Source: Chitinophaga niabensis
GTDB taxonomy: Bacteria > Bacteroidota > Bacteroidia > Chitinophagales > Chitinophagaceae
Direction: 5' to 3'
Assembly (NCBI RefSeq): GCF_900129465.1
Contig: NZ_FSRA01000001.1
Span: 682,001 to 746,000, forward strand
Length of the DNA: 64,000 nucleotides
The notes beneath the pieces were generated by a model. It was given only the letters and a program-made list of their open reading frames with translations. It made no database searches and was not told where the DNA came from. Shown here one piece after another: positions 51,431-61,209 of this stretch. The stretch's first letter is position 1. The number at the start of each line of letters is the position of its first letter. The position numbers and the translations under genes were made by a program.

Positions 51431-53809
51431 ATGATTAAAAACTTCTTCAAAGTCGCCTACCGGAGCCTTTTGCGCAACAAAGGATTTTCCGTGATCAATA
51501 TTACAGGACTGGCCATTGGCATGTCCGCAGCCATCCTTATCCTCCTCTGGATCCAGGATGAATTGAGCTTCGATGGGTTTCATGAGAATAAAGACAGGAT
51601 CTACCAGGTGTGGAACCGCGTTCCTTTTGATGGAAAGATCTCCTGTGGGGAATCCGTGCCAGCACCGCTGGGGCCTGCACTGGAAAAGGACCTGCCCGAG
51701 GTAGAGCGTGTAGTAAGAGTGGTAGATCATTACAGCAGGCTGCTTTCCGTGGGAGATAAAAAAATGCTGAAGTCAGGGCGGATGGTGGATACTGGTTTTC
51801 TGCAAATGTTCACCTTTCCGATGTTGGAAGGCAATCCTGCTACGGCACTCAATGATGTGAATTCGATGGTGCTAACGGAAAGTACAGCAAAGGCGTTATT
51901 CGGAGGGGATGGGGCCCTGGGAAAGATAGTAAAGCTGGAGAATAAAGATAATTTTACCGTTACCGGTATTGTAAAAGATCCGCCTCCCAATACCCGCTTC
52001 GATTTTGACTACTTATTACCGAGGTCGTATTTTAAGCTCGGCGAAGGGCAGGATTTCGGCTGGCATGATAACAGTACACCTACTTATGTAATGCTCAAAC
52101 CCAATGCGAGCTTTGCCACAGTGTCCGCCAAAATAAAAGATCTGAAGCAACGGTACGATGAAGAAGCAAAGACCATGAAATGGGAGTTGTTTATTTATCC
52201 GCTGAAGCGCTGGCATTTGTATGCAAGTTTCAACAACGGGATAGAAGATGGTGGTGGCCGTATCGCATTCGTAAAATTATTTGGCATCATTGCAGGATTT
52301 ATATTACTGATCGCATGCATCAATTTTATGAACCTGAGCACCGCAAGAAGTGAGAAACGGGCAAAAGAAGTAGGGATCCGTAAATCAGTAGGGGCACAGA
52401 AAGGTTCCCTTATCGGTCAGTTTATCGGGGAGTCTGTTTTTCTTGCTTTCCTGGCTGGTTTGATCGCGGTTATTGTTGTACAGTTATGCCTGCCTGCTTA
52501 TAATCAGCTCACATTTAAAAAATTATTCGTCAACTATAGCAGTGTATATACCTGGGTAGTGTTTATTGGCTTTATCCTGTTCACCGGATTGTTAGCAGGC
52601 AGTTACCCCGCCTTCTTCCTTTCCTCTTTCCAGCCTGTTAAAGTATTAAAGGGTACGTTTAAAAGGGCCAATGCATTGGTTACACCCAGGAAAGTATTGG
52701 TTGTGCTGCAGTTCACATTTGCCATTATGCTGATCATCTGCACAATCATCGTAAAACAGCAGATAGATTATGCCCGCGACAGGAAAACGGGCTATGATAA
52801 AAGCAATCTCGTATATCACTTCATGACGGGGGATATACCTAAGAACTATGAGTTGATCAAAAATGATCTGCTTGCATCAGGCATTGCAAGGTCAATTACT
52901 AAAACCAATTCTCCGATCACTGAAAGGTGGAGTGATGGATGGGGGCAGAGCTGGGAAGGTAAGGATCCGAATGATAAAACATCTTTCGCCCGGTTTTTAT
53001 CAGATGAAGGTTTGGGTGCTACTGTTGGATTACAGTTTATACAAGGCCGTGATTTTGATCTGAAAAGATTTCCGACTGATTCAACAGGGCTTATTATCAA
53101 TGAGTCTGCCCTGAAAATAATGAAGTTCAAGGACCCTATCGGAAAAGTAGTGGGGGACCTTGGTATCGATTGGCACATTGTAGGGGTAGTTAAAGATTTT
53201 ATATTGACCAATCCTTATGAGCCGATAGAACCCTTGCTGATATGCGGAGCGAAGAGTCGTTTCATGACCTTCCAGGCCATGCAGATAAAACTGAACGGAG
53301 ATAATGATATCGCTAAAAATCTGGGCAGGGCAGAAGCTATTTTCAGAAAGTACAATCCTGAATATCCTTTTGAGATGAAGTTTGTGGATGAAGATTATGC
53401 CAGGAACTTTGAACGTGAAAAACTGCAGGGTACACTTGCTGCTTTGTTTGCAGGCCTCACGATATTTATTTCATGCCTGGGTTTATTTGGCCTGGCTACC
53501 TATATGGCAGAGAACAGGATCAAAGAGATAGGTATCAGAAAGATCCTGGGGGCATCCGTAACCGGCATCACCACCTTATTATCAAAAGATTTTGTAAAAC
53601 TGGTGCTCATTGCATTTTTAATAGCTACACCGCTGGCATGGTGGGGAATGGATAAGTGGCTGCAGAATTATACATACCGGGTGGGTATTGAATGGTGGGT
53701 ATTTGCATTGGCTGGCGCTTTATCTGTAATGATAGCATTGCTCACAGTAAGCTACCAATCCATAAGGGCTGCATTGGGGAACCCGGTAAAAAGCCTGAGG
53801 GCAGAATAA
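51431..53809 (+). CDS. ABC transporter permease of the MacB/FtsX type
   Basis: 792 residues from the ATG at 51431; a longer frame to 51392 adds a non-signal leader. Two MacB_PCD/FtsX halves are seen. TM1 is at about 18-40 (FSVINITGLAIGMSAAILILLW). Three helices are at about 285-310, 335-360 and 375-400, with RAKEVGIRKSVGAQKGSLIGQ between them. The second half has a periplasmic domain and three C-terminal helices around IKEIGIRKILGASVTGIT. Such proteins work with a cytoplasmic ATPase in mechanotransmission or export of peptides and lipids; no ATPase is adjacent. The upstream direct repeats suggest dedicated regulation. Confidence 0.9.
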   Translation: MIKNFFKVAYRSLLRNKGFSVINITGLAIGMSAAILILLWIQDELSFDGFHENKDRIYQVWNRVPFDGKISCGESVPAPLGPALEKDLPEVERVVRVVDHYSRLLSVGDKKMLKSGRMVDTGFLQMFTFPMLEGNPATALNDVNSMVLTESTAKALFGGDGALGKIVKLENKDNFTVTGIVKDPPPNTRFDFDYLLPRSYFKLGEGQDFGWHDNSTPTYVMLKPNASFATVSAKIKDLKQRYDEEAKTMKWELFIYPLKRWHLYASFNNGIEDGGGRIAFVKLFGIIAGFILLIACINFMNLSTARSEKRAKEVGIRKSVGAQKGSLIGQFIGESVFLAFLAGLIAVIVVQLCLPAYNQLTFKKLFVNYSSVYTWVVFIGFILFTGLLAGSYPAFFLSSFQPVKVLKGTFKRANALVTPRKVLVVLQFTFAIMLIICTIIVKQQIDYARDRKTGYDKSNLVYHFMTGDIPKNYELIKNDLLASGIARSITKTNSPITERWSDGWGQSWEGKDPNDKTSFARFLSDEGLGATVGLQFIQGRDFDLKRFPTDSTGLIINESALKIMKFKDPIGKVVGDLGIDWHIVGVVKDFILTNPYEPIEPLLICGAKSRFMTFQAMQIKLNGDNDIAKNLGRAEAIFRKYNPEYPFEMKFVDEDYARNFEREKLQGTLAALFAGLTIFISCLGLFGLATYMAENRIKEIGIRKILGASVTGITTLLSKDFVKLVLIAFLIATPLAWWGMDKWLQNYTYRVGIEWWVFALAGALSVMIALLTVSYQSIRAALGNPVKSLRAE

Positions 53810-53837
53810 ATAGTCCTTTCCTTTTAGATATATCAAT

Positions 53838-53866
53838 AAAAGCTCCCCGTTCGCGTGGGGCTTTTT
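53838..53866. terminator. Bidirectional terminator between convergent genes
   Basis: AAAAGCTCCCC (53838-53848) and GGGGCTTTTT (53857-53866) pair around a CG-TTCG-CG loop, with a bulge. It serves the ABC permease (+) and the DeoR gene (-). Confidence 0.75.
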
Positions 53867-53870
53867 GTAT

Positions 53871-54623
53871 TTATAGAACAGTTAAACCTTCCTTATTATA
53901 AATCTCCATCATCGGGTGCTCAGGCCCCAACTCCGTTACCAGGTAATCCACCTGGTTGAGGTCACAGATCTTCAACCTGCGGCTGCTGTTCAGTTTCTCA
54001 CTGATGCAGAGCACCGCTGTTTTCCGTGCAGAACGGATGATAGCTTTTTTTACCTGTACAATTTCCCAGTCCACATCCGTTAGCCCCTCTTCAGAAGAAA
54101 AACCATTGGCCCCCAGCAGGCAAAGGTCTGCTTTGATCTCCGCCAGTTGATTGATCACGCTGGAGCCGGTATGAAGGTTCGCATTCTTGCACAGTTTACC
54201 GCCGATAGTAATTACCTCCAGGTTGCTCTTTTCAGATAAGGTAATAGCTACCTGCGGGCTGATGGTGAAGAAAGTTACAGTCAGGTGATCAGGAATGATC
54301 CTGGCGAACTCAAGCATGGTAGTGCCGCCTTCGGTCAGTATCACCATGTCTTTTTTGATCAGGGATAATGTTTTCTCTGCGATCACCTGCTTTGAGTCCT
54401 TTGCATACACCGTGCTATCCTTCATAAATGGTGTAGCCAGGGATTTGCTGATAGCTCCGCCATGCACTTTAATAATATACCCTTCCTCAACAAGTTCCTT
54501 CAAATCGCGGCGTACCGTATCCTCTGAAACATCCAGCAGCATACTGAGGTCGTTGGATAACACCTTGTTATGCAGGTTCACTTCCCGCATGATCAGCTTG
54601 TGTCGTTCTTCTTTGAGCATCAT
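53871..54623 (-). CDS. DeoR/GlpR family transcriptional regulator of the murQ-containing locus
   Basis: 250 residues (two consecutive ATG codons, 54623 or 54620). Winged helix at about 5-60 with recognition helix VSEDTVRRDLKEL, identical over ten residues (VSEDTVRRDL) to that of the DeoR protein at 32880. The C-terminal sensor domain has ILTEGGTTMLEFARIIPDH and GGKLCKNANLHTGSSVI, typical of sugar-phosphate-binding DeoR proteins. It is divergent from the SusC-SusD-DUF218-EEP-murQ operon; the 333-base gap between holds many TTTGCGTTT-like sites. MurNAc-6-phosphate or a related sugar phosphate is a possible effector, inferred from the operon. Confidence 0.92.
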   Translation of the reverse strand: MMLKEERHKLIMREVNLHNKVLSNDLSMLLDVSEDTVRRDLKELVEEGYIIKVHGGAISKSLATPFMKDSTVYAKDSKQVIAEKTLSLIKKDMVILTEGGTTMLEFARIIPDHLTVTFFTISPQVAITLSEKSNLEVITIGGKLCKNANLHTGSSVINQLAEIKADLCLLGANGFSSEEGLTDVDWEIVQVKKAIIRSARKTAVLCISEKLNSSRRLKICDLNQVDYLVTELGPEHPMMEIYNKEGLTVL

Positions 54624-54956
54624 ATCGGCCCTGAAATTAACTAAAAAAGAATATCCTGTATGCGTTTATTTGCGTTTTTAACCTTAAAGCTGAATAAAAC
54701 CGCAAATAGCACACGCTTCTAAGAGGGCGTATTTGCAATATTAGCTGTATTAGAAGGTATTTAGGTTATTTTAAGGTTAAAATACTGTCATTTTTGATTG
54801 AATGAGGATTAACAATGATGTGTTTATAACAAAAATATTTTGCAAAAAACCGCATCTGAAATTATGATTTGCGTTTTTGTGCAGCTATATTTGTTCCAAT
54901 AAACGATCAAATACGCAATTTTCTACTTTAGGGGGCTTTCAAAAATTATACGCTAT
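54624..54956. promoter_or_regulatory. Divergent regulatory region with clustered DeoR-type sites
   Basis: The longest gene-free stretch (333 bases). It holds repeats of a TTTGCGTTT-like core in both orientations: TGCGTTT at 54661-54667 and 54671-54677 (10 bases apart), AAAACCGCAAAT at 54696-54707, GCGTATTTGCAATATT at 54727-54742, AATATTTTGCAAA near 54834-54847 running into AAAACCGCAT at 54846-54855, TTTGCGTTTTTGTGC at 54868-54882 and AAATACGCAATTTT near 54909-54922. The -7 element TATATTTG (54886-54893) lies between the last two. This fits repression by the adjacent DeoR protein with looping or cooperative binding; the assignment is inference. Confidence 0.65.
54886..54893 (+). promoter_or_regulatory. 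-7 element of the SusC-to-murQ operon
   Basis: TATATTTG matches TAnnTTTG exactly, 63 bases before the ATG at 54957. It is flanked on both sides by DeoR-type sites, so a bound repressor would occlude it. Confidence 0.55.
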
Positions 54957-57900
54957 ATGAAGCTATTCTCTATCAACCATGTACGCTATTATATTCTTTC
55001 AGGAAAATTTAAACTTATCCGGAGTATGCAAAAGAGATTTCTCGTACCTATGACAACAGTCACAGCTACCCTGTGTTTGCTGTTATGTTATTCACTGCAC
55101 ACGGTAGCCGGCAGCCCGACACACCGGGCTGCCTTTATGCAAACGCCCGCGGATATTACCATCCGGGGCCAGGTAACAGATAGTGAAACCGGAACTCCCC
55201 TGCCGGGCGCACAGGTCCGTTTAAAAGGTTCCGGCAAAGGTGCTGCCTCCGATGCTGATGGCCGCTACACGCTCAATATCCCCGATGCTGCAGGCACGCT
55301 CATCATCAGCTTTATGGGATACACCACCCGGGAGATCCCCATCTCCGGGCAGAAAGAGATCAACATACAACTGAAGCCGGATGCCCAAACACTGCAGGAT
55401 GTAGTGGTAGTGGGCTATGGTACCCAATCAAAAACAAAGGTCACCGGCTCTGTAGCCCAGGTAGGAGAAGAGGTATTTAAGAACCGGCCCATTGTTAATA
55501 TTGCGCAGGGCCTGCAAGGCGCCATCCCTAACCTGAACATCTCTTTTGGAGACGGACAGTTAAACAGGGGCGGCACATTTAATATCCGGGGTTTTAACTC
55601 TATTAATGGCGGCGCTCCGCTGATCCTCATTGATGGTACCCCCGGAGAGATCAATCTCATTAACCCGGAAGATGTGGAAAGTGTAACCGTACTGAAAGAT
55701 GCGGCATCTGCTGCTATCTACGGTGCGCGTGCCGCCTTCGGGGTAATATTGGTAACAACTAAAAAAGGGAAGGAAGGTAAACCACTGGTGCGTTATACCA
55801 ATAACTTCGGCTTCGGCAAACCTATTGGTATTCCATCTACAGTCAAAGATCCACTGGAAGCTGCTACCATCCAAAACGAAGCATACCGCGGTTATGCCAA
55901 TACAGATGCACCCGGCATGCCCGCCATCATCGATTATCTCAAACAACGGAAAGCGGATCCCTCTTTGCCGGAGTTAGGTGTGGATGCCAGCGGAAATTTT
56001 ATCCGCGGCTCCAACACAGATTGGTATGATGAGTTTTATAAAGACAAAGCGCCCTTCTCCAAAAACTATATCAGCATTTCCAATTCAAAGAATAATACTT
56101 CCTATTATCTCTCCCTCGGTTACGAAAAACAGGAGGGGATCTTTGAACATGCTACAGATACCTACGAACGCATCAGCTCCCGCCTCAAGGTGGAAACCCG
56201 CGTCTGGGACTGGCTGCAGGTGTTTGATAATATTGAATTTAACCAGGGTGTGTACGATGCCCCCAACAAATTCGTAACCGATGGCGGCTACAATGTATAC
56301 CGTTATCTTTCGCTCTATGCTAATCCCTATGAAGCCATCAGAACGGCTAACGGTAACTATACACTTGCCGGTATGTCTGTATTCGGGCAGCTGAACGATG
56401 CGGGGCGTACTAAGAACAAAGACCAGGTGTTTAAGAATACAGTGGGCTTCCGCACAAACTTCTTTTCTAACCGCCTGCGCCTGAACGGAGATTACACTTA
56501 CTTCCTTACGCAAACCCGTGATGATATACAGAACTTCAGGATGAAGTATGAAAACAGGCCGAACCAGGTACTGAACTTCACGAATCCTGACTACTATTCT
56601 TCCGGCGCTGCGGACAGGGCGCATCATATCATAAACCTCTATGCGGAATATGAAGAGCGCTTAGGGAAACATCATGTAAAAGGCCTGGTAGGATTTAACC
56701 GTGAGCTGAATCAGTTGAGTTCATTTATAGCACGCCGTGATGAAAATATTACCTCCAGCCTGGGTTCTATTAATCTCACCAATGGCCTTACCACACTTTC
56801 TGCAAATAAATCGGAATGGGCGCTGCAGGGGATCTTCGGCCGCCTGAACTATGATTTTGATAATAAGTACCTGCTGGAATTCAACGGCCGTTACGATGGT
56901 ACTTCGCGTTTCGCGAAAGAGGATCGCTTTGGTTTTTTTCCTTCTGTTTCCGCAGGATGGGTACTGTCTAATGAATCATTCTTTCGCCCATTGCAACGGA
57001 GCATCAACAGCTTCAAGCTGAGGGCTTCTTACGGTTCGCTGGGTAATCAGCTGGTCAGCAATTATGCATATATCAGCACCATGTCTCCTTACACCATTTC
57101 TGATCTCCTGGACCTGAACGGAGCTTTGCCATTAGGAGTGCGCGCTCCCAACCTGGTGCCATTCAATCTCACCTGGGAAACAGCTAGCACATTGAACATG
57201 GGTTTTGATATGAGCTTACTGAAGAACAGGCTCAATGTAGGGTTCGACTGGTATAACAGGCAAACTAAGAACATGCTCACCAAAGGCAGAACATTACCTG
57301 CCGTATTAGGGACCGGTGAGCCTAAGGAAAACGCCGCAGACCTTTCCACCAAAGGCTGGGAAGTATCACTGAAGTGGAACGATGAGCTGAAGCTGGCCGG
57401 TAAACCATTTGCATATCATGTTTCCGTAGTGTTGTCGGACAGCCGGTCTTTCATTACCCGCTTCAACAATCCCAGCAAACTGCTGACAGATTTTTATGAG
57501 GGAATGGAAGTAGGAGAGATCTGGGGATATACCACGCTGGGTTTCTTTAAAACAGATGATGAATCTGCTACGCATGCAGACCAGTCCAGGTTGCACCTTT
57601 TCCCGGGTTTGCCCAAAGCTGGGGACATCAAATTTGAAGATACGAATGGAGACAAGGTGATCAACTTCGGTAAAAATACTGTAGATGATCCGGGGGACCT
57701 CCGTAAGATCGGCAATACCACACCCCGTTATGCATACGGCGTGAATATGGGCTTTAACTGGTACAACTTCTCACTGGACGTATTCCTGCAAGGCATTGGC
57801 AAGCGCGATTTCTGGCCGGGCATAGAATCCGCCGTATTCTGGGGATTTTACAACCGCTGGAACCAACCCGTGTATGAGCATATCCAGAACAATTACTGGA

Positions 57901-58250
57901 CGCCTGAAAATCCCGACGCTTATTTCCCACGCCTGCGTGCATATGAAGCACTCACAACAGACAGATCATTGGGTGCCGTGCAAACCCGTTACCTGCAGAA
58001 TGCAGCTTACCTGCGCCTCAAAAACCTGGCGGTAGGTTACACCATTCCGCAGGCTGTTTCCTCAAAAGCAAAGATCGCACTCGCAAGGGTTTTCTTTTCC
58101 GGTCAGAACCTGTTTGAATGGACGCGTCTTTCCAAAGCATTCGATCCGGAAGGCTTGAATGACGAAATAGATAACGCGCGTACAAACGGCGCCGGTTTTG
58201 TTTATCCGCTGCAACGTACGTTCACATTTGGTGTTGAGCTTAACTTTTAA
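54957..58250 (+). CDS. SusC/RagA family TonB-linked outer-membrane protein (no STN domain)
   Basis: 1097 residues from 54957, or 1074 from the ATG at 55026, where MQKRFLVPMTTVTATLCLLL gives a more ordinary signal peptide. A carboxypeptidase-regulatory-like domain (about 65-140: ITIRGQVTDSETGTPLPGAQ) is followed by the TonB-box-like DVVVVGYGTQSK, the plug (PIVNIAQGLQGAIPNLNISF, VTVLKDAASAAIYGARAAFG) and a barrel. It lacks STN and has no ECF/FecR genes, so control is by the divergent DeoR protein. It starts an operon with SusD, DUF218, EEP and MurQ proteins, suggesting import of peptidoglycan-derived sugars. Confidence 0.94.
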   Translation: MKLFSINHVRYYILSGKFKLIRSMQKRFLVPMTTVTATLCLLLCYSLHTVAGSPTHRAAFMQTPADITIRGQVTDSETGTPLPGAQVRLKGSGKGAASDADGRYTLNIPDAAGTLIISFMGYTTREIPISGQKEINIQLKPDAQTLQDVVVVGYGTQSKTKVTGSVAQVGEEVFKNRPIVNIAQGLQGAIPNLNISFGDGQLNRGGTFNIRGFNSINGGAPLILIDGTPGEINLINPEDVESVTVLKDAASAAIYGARAAFGVILVTTKKGKEGKPLVRYTNNFGFGKPIGIPSTVKDPLEAATIQNEAYRGYANTDAPGMPAIIDYLKQRKADPSLPELGVDASGNFIRGSNTDWYDEFYKDKAPFSKNYISISNSKNNTSYYLSLGYEKQEGIFEHATDTYERISSRLKVETRVWDWLQVFDNIEFNQGVYDAPNKFVTDGGYNVYRYLSLYANPYEAIRTANGNYTLAGMSVFGQLNDAGRTKNKDQVFKNTVGFRTNFFSNRLRLNGDYTYFLTQTRDDIQNFRMKYENRPNQVLNFTNPDYYSSGAADRAHHIINLYAEYEERLGKHHVKGLVGFNRELNQLSSFIARRDENITSSLGSINLTNGLTTLSANKSEWALQGIFGRLNYDFDNKYLLEFNGRYDGTSRFAKEDRFGFFPSVSAGWVLSNESFFRPLQRSINSFKLRASYGSLGNQLVSNYAYISTMSPYTISDLLDLNGALPLGVRAPNLVPFNLTWETASTLNMGFDMSLLKNRLNVGFDWYNRQTKNMLTKGRTLPAVLGTGEPKENAADLSTKGWEVSLKWNDELKLAGKPFAYHVSVVLSDSRSFITRFNNPSKLLTDFYEGMEVGEIWGYTTLGFFKTDDESATHADQSRLHLFPGLPKAGDIKFEDTNGDKVINFGKNTVDDPGDLRKIGNTTPRYAYGVNMGFNWYNFSLDVFLQGIGKRDFWPGIESAVFWGFYNRWNQPVYEHIQNNYWTPENPDAYFPRLRAYEALTTDRSLGAVQTRYLQNAAYLRLKNLAVGYTIPQAVSSKAKIALARVFFSGQNLFEWTRLSKAFDPEGLNDEIDNARTNGAGFVYPLQRTFTFGVELNF

Positions 58251-58259
58251 AATTGTTTT

Positions 58260-59999
58260 ATGCATATAAGATCATTTTTATTGCTGCTGTTAACAGGCTG
58301 TTGCTTTATGGCCTGTAAAAACGACTTCCTCGAACGTTATCCGCAAAGCGAAATTAGTCCGCAGCTGTTCTTTAACACGGAGAAAGACCTGGAACTATAT
58401 ACGAACAGCTTTTATGCAAACCTGCCGGGAGAGGGCATCTTCACCGCGGACTTTTCAAGTGATAACGTAGATGTTTCAGCCCTGGATGAAATGGTGACAG
58501 GAAGGAGAAGGGTGTTCACAGATGCAGCATCCGCCGGTTGGACCTGGACGGCCTTGTATAATGTCAATTATTTCCTGGAGAACTACGATAAACCTGCTAT
58601 CCCTGCCGAAGCAAGGAATCATTATGCAGGCGTGGCCAGGTTCTTCCGCGCCTGGTTCTACTTCGATAAGTTGAAACGGTTCGGTGATGTACCCTGGTAC
58701 AGCAAGTCATTGACTGCAGGCAGCCCTGAACTTTACAAAGCGCGCGATCCCCGCAGCCTCATTGTAGACTCCATAATGGTAGATCTCAATTTTGCCGCAA
58801 CCAACCTGCGCACAACCAAAGCACCTGCGCGCATCAGTAAATGGACGGCCCTTTCTTTCAAATCCACCGTAGCGCTTTTTGAAGGAACTTTCCGCAAATA
58901 TCATCCGGAGTTTGGTTTGCAGGCATCGGCTGACGCCCTGTTGCAGGAAGCTGCCAACGCTGCGGATGAGGTGATCAAAAGTAACCAGTATAAACTGGCC
59001 ACCGGTGATGCAGCCACGGTATACCTGAACCTTTTCTCAGCACAAACACCCAATGCCAACGAATTTATATTAAGTCGCCTTTACGGGCTGGCAGTGAATA
59101 AATCACATCCACTCAACCAGATCTTCACTTCTCCTACACGCGGTAATCCTGGTATCACAAAATCACTGATAGAGAGTTACCTGATGAGGGATGGCTCACG
59201 CTTCTCTGCTGTACCCGGTGCTGCTACCATGCCATTTTGGACAGAAGTAGCCAACAGGGACCCGCGCCTGGCGCAGACCATTCGTACACCCGGCTATCGC
59301 CGTATAGGCGCTACGGTTAACCTGGTACCGGACTATGCCAATGCCTTTACGGGTTACCAGAATATAAAATTTGTGTCCACGCCCGATCAGGATGCAGCCG
59401 CTTACACACCGCTTCCCATTATACGTTATGCAGAAGTTTTGCTAAATTATGCAGAAGCAATGGCTGAACTGAAAAAGCTTACCCAGGCAGAAGCAGATCG
59501 CTCTATTAACCTGCTGCGCGATCGCGTGAGCATGCCCAGGCTTACCATCAGCGGTCTCATGGCAGATCCTTTCCTGCTGGCACAGTACCAGCATACAACA
59601 GATCCGGTGGTGCTGGAAGTACGTCGTGAACGTCGCGTAGAGCTGGCCATGGAAGGTTTCAGGTTAAATGACCTGATGCGCTGGAAAGAAGGGCGCCTGC
59701 TGAAAGAAGTTTTTTACGGTGCTTATTTCCCCGCAAAAGGCACCTACGACCTTGATAGTGATGGTAAGAACGATGTAGCCGTTGTAGATGTAAAACCTAA
59801 TCCTGCCGTGCCCGGCCTGCAATACTTTGTGCTGCAGCCCGATAAAGCTTTGAGTGAAGGTGATAAAGGAAAGATCATCATTCACAGTAAAGTGGTGAAA
59901 ACATTTGATGAGGATAAGGATTACCTGTACCCGCTTCCGCTCAGTGAGTTGCTGTTGAACCCGCAACTGGAGCAGAACAATAAGTGGCCCGAACAATAG
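58260..59999 (+). CDS. SusD/RagB family lipoprotein
   Basis: 579 residues. Lipoprotein signal MHIRSFLLLLLTGCCFMAC with Cys at residue 19, then the SusD-type start KNDFLERYPQSEISPQLFF. Further SusD features are NHYAGVARFFRAWFYFDKLKRFGDVPWYSK and the C-terminal LEVRRERRVELAMEGFRLND followed by RWKEGRLL, the common SusD ending. It binds the ligand for the SusC 9 bases upstream. The next gene starts 11 bases after its stop, consistent with one operon. Confidence 0.95.
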   Translation: MHIRSFLLLLLTGCCFMACKNDFLERYPQSEISPQLFFNTEKDLELYTNSFYANLPGEGIFTADFSSDNVDVSALDEMVTGRRRVFTDAASAGWTWTALYNVNYFLENYDKPAIPAEARNHYAGVARFFRAWFYFDKLKRFGDVPWYSKSLTAGSPELYKARDPRSLIVDSIMVDLNFAATNLRTTKAPARISKWTALSFKSTVALFEGTFRKYHPEFGLQASADALLQEAANAADEVIKSNQYKLATGDAATVYLNLFSAQTPNANEFILSRLYGLAVNKSHPLNQIFTSPTRGNPGITKSLIESYLMRDGSRFSAVPGAATMPFWTEVANRDPRLAQTIRTPGYRRIGATVNLVPDYANAFTGYQNIKFVSTPDQDAAAYTPLPIIRYAEVLLNYAEAMAELKKLTQAEADRSINLLRDRVSMPRLTISGLMADPFLLAQYQHTTDPVVLEVRRERRVELAMEGFRLNDLMRWKEGRLLKEVFYGAYFPAKGTYDLDSDGKNDVAVVDVKPNPAVPGLQYFVLQPDKALSEGDKGKIIIHSKVVKTFDEDKDYLYPLPLSELLLNPQLEQNNKWPEQ

Positions 60000-60010
60000 A
60001 AGAAAGAAAT

Positions 60011-61195
60011 ATGACAATGCAAACAAACCTCCGGTTGTTGTTATGCGTAATAACATGCAGCCTTACATTACTCTCTGCGAAAGCACAGCAAACAACACTA
60101 CGCAGTAAATTATTCTATCTGCCGGTACAGCTGGAAGCGCAAGCCGCGCTGAAAAAAGATACAGTATTGCAGCGATTAGGTCGCTCTTACCAGGAACGTG
60201 TAAAACAAGCCCGCAAAGATTGTAAGAATGCAGCCTGTTATGCAGCCGCGTTACGCCTGCGGCCGGAGGAAGTATTGCAGGCAGGTAACCGCCTGGTAGC
60301 GCATGATATGAAAAAAGTAGCACAGGCAATAAGAACTACCGGGTATTACAACAAGGATACCACGCTGAATGATACTGCTCTGCTGCGCTTTGCCTGGCAG
60401 CAAACGGCAGCAGAGATGAACAACATCTTCGATATTTACCTTGCCGGCAAACGCCCCAGGTATGCTGCTATCGACTCTGTTTCCTTTAATGTGAATACAC
60501 CTGCTTTTATTGCACAGGCGGGAAAACTGCTGGACAGGAAGCTGGCCGGAGCATACTATACACTGCCAATGAGCCTGGCAATGGATGTATTGATGCTCAA
60601 CGGCCGTGATGAAGCAGCCCGCTATGAACCGCTCACGGCAGGGCAGAACGCAAAGGCTTATGCCCGTATTGCCGGTACAGCATGGGAGAAATATCCCTAT
60701 TCTGCATTGCTGGTGCCAGGCTTCGGGCCAGATAAACCCGGTGTGCGTATCGACTATCGTGCAGTGGAAAGGTGTAAGATGGCAGCGGAAAGGTTCAATC
60801 GAAAAATGGCACCTTTTATTATTGTATCCGGTGGACATGTGTATCCGCATCGCACGCCATACAGCGAAGCCGTGGAAATGAAAAGATACCTGATGCAGGA
60901 ATTTAAGATACCGGAAGCCGCCATCATCATCGAACCTCACGCCCGACATACTACCACTAATATGCGCAATGCAGGAAGATTGATGTACCGCTTTCATATG
61001 CCACTGAACAAACCTGCCCTCGTTGTCACAGATACTGCACAGATGCTCATGATCGCCAATCTCGATGAACGCTGTATGCGGGAATTGGGAATAGTGCCTT
61101 ACCGGGATGTAAAAGTGCTGAATAAAAATGAAGCATCTTTTTACCCTGTCGCACACAGTTTCTATATGAATGTATTTGATGTTTTAGATCCCTGA
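60011..61195 (+). CDS. Secreted DUF218 (YdcF/SanA/ElyC-like) protein
   Basis: 394 residues from the ATG at 60011; a longer frame to 59984 overlaps SusD and is rejected. Signal peptide up to about residue 24 (LRLLLCVITCSLTLLSAKAQ). The C-terminal DUF218 domain (about 220-375) has YSALLVPGFGPDKPGVRIDY, APFIIVSGGHVYPHRTPYSE, EAAIIIEPHARHTTTNMRNA and LVVTDTAQ, which line the presumed active cleft. E. coli relatives ElyC and SanA act in envelope integrity and undecaprenyl-phosphate or peptidoglycan metabolism, which suits the MurQ context. Exact activity unknown. Confidence 0.85.
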   Translation: MTMQTNLRLLLCVITCSLTLLSAKAQQTTLRSKLFYLPVQLEAQAALKKDTVLQRLGRSYQERVKQARKDCKNAACYAAALRLRPEEVLQAGNRLVAHDMKKVAQAIRTTGYYNKDTTLNDTALLRFAWQQTAAEMNNIFDIYLAGKRPRYAAIDSVSFNVNTPAFIAQAGKLLDRKLAGAYYTLPMSLAMDVLMLNGRDEAARYEPLTAGQNAKAYARIAGTAWEKYPYSALLVPGFGPDKPGVRIDYRAVERCKMAAERFNRKMAPFIIVSGGHVYPHRTPYSEAVEMKRYLMQEFKIPEAAIIIEPHARHTTTNMRNAGRLMYRFHMPLNKPALVVTDTAQMLMIANLDERCMRELGIVPYRDVKVLNKNEASFYPVAHSFYMNVFDVLDP

Positions 61196-61209
61196 TTAAA
61201 ACCTTTACA

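Noticed and set aside
60251..61156. 301-codon open frame on the minus strand opposite the DUF218 gene
   Set aside because: Cys/His-rich translation without any motif, fully inside a well-supported gene; an antisense shadow.
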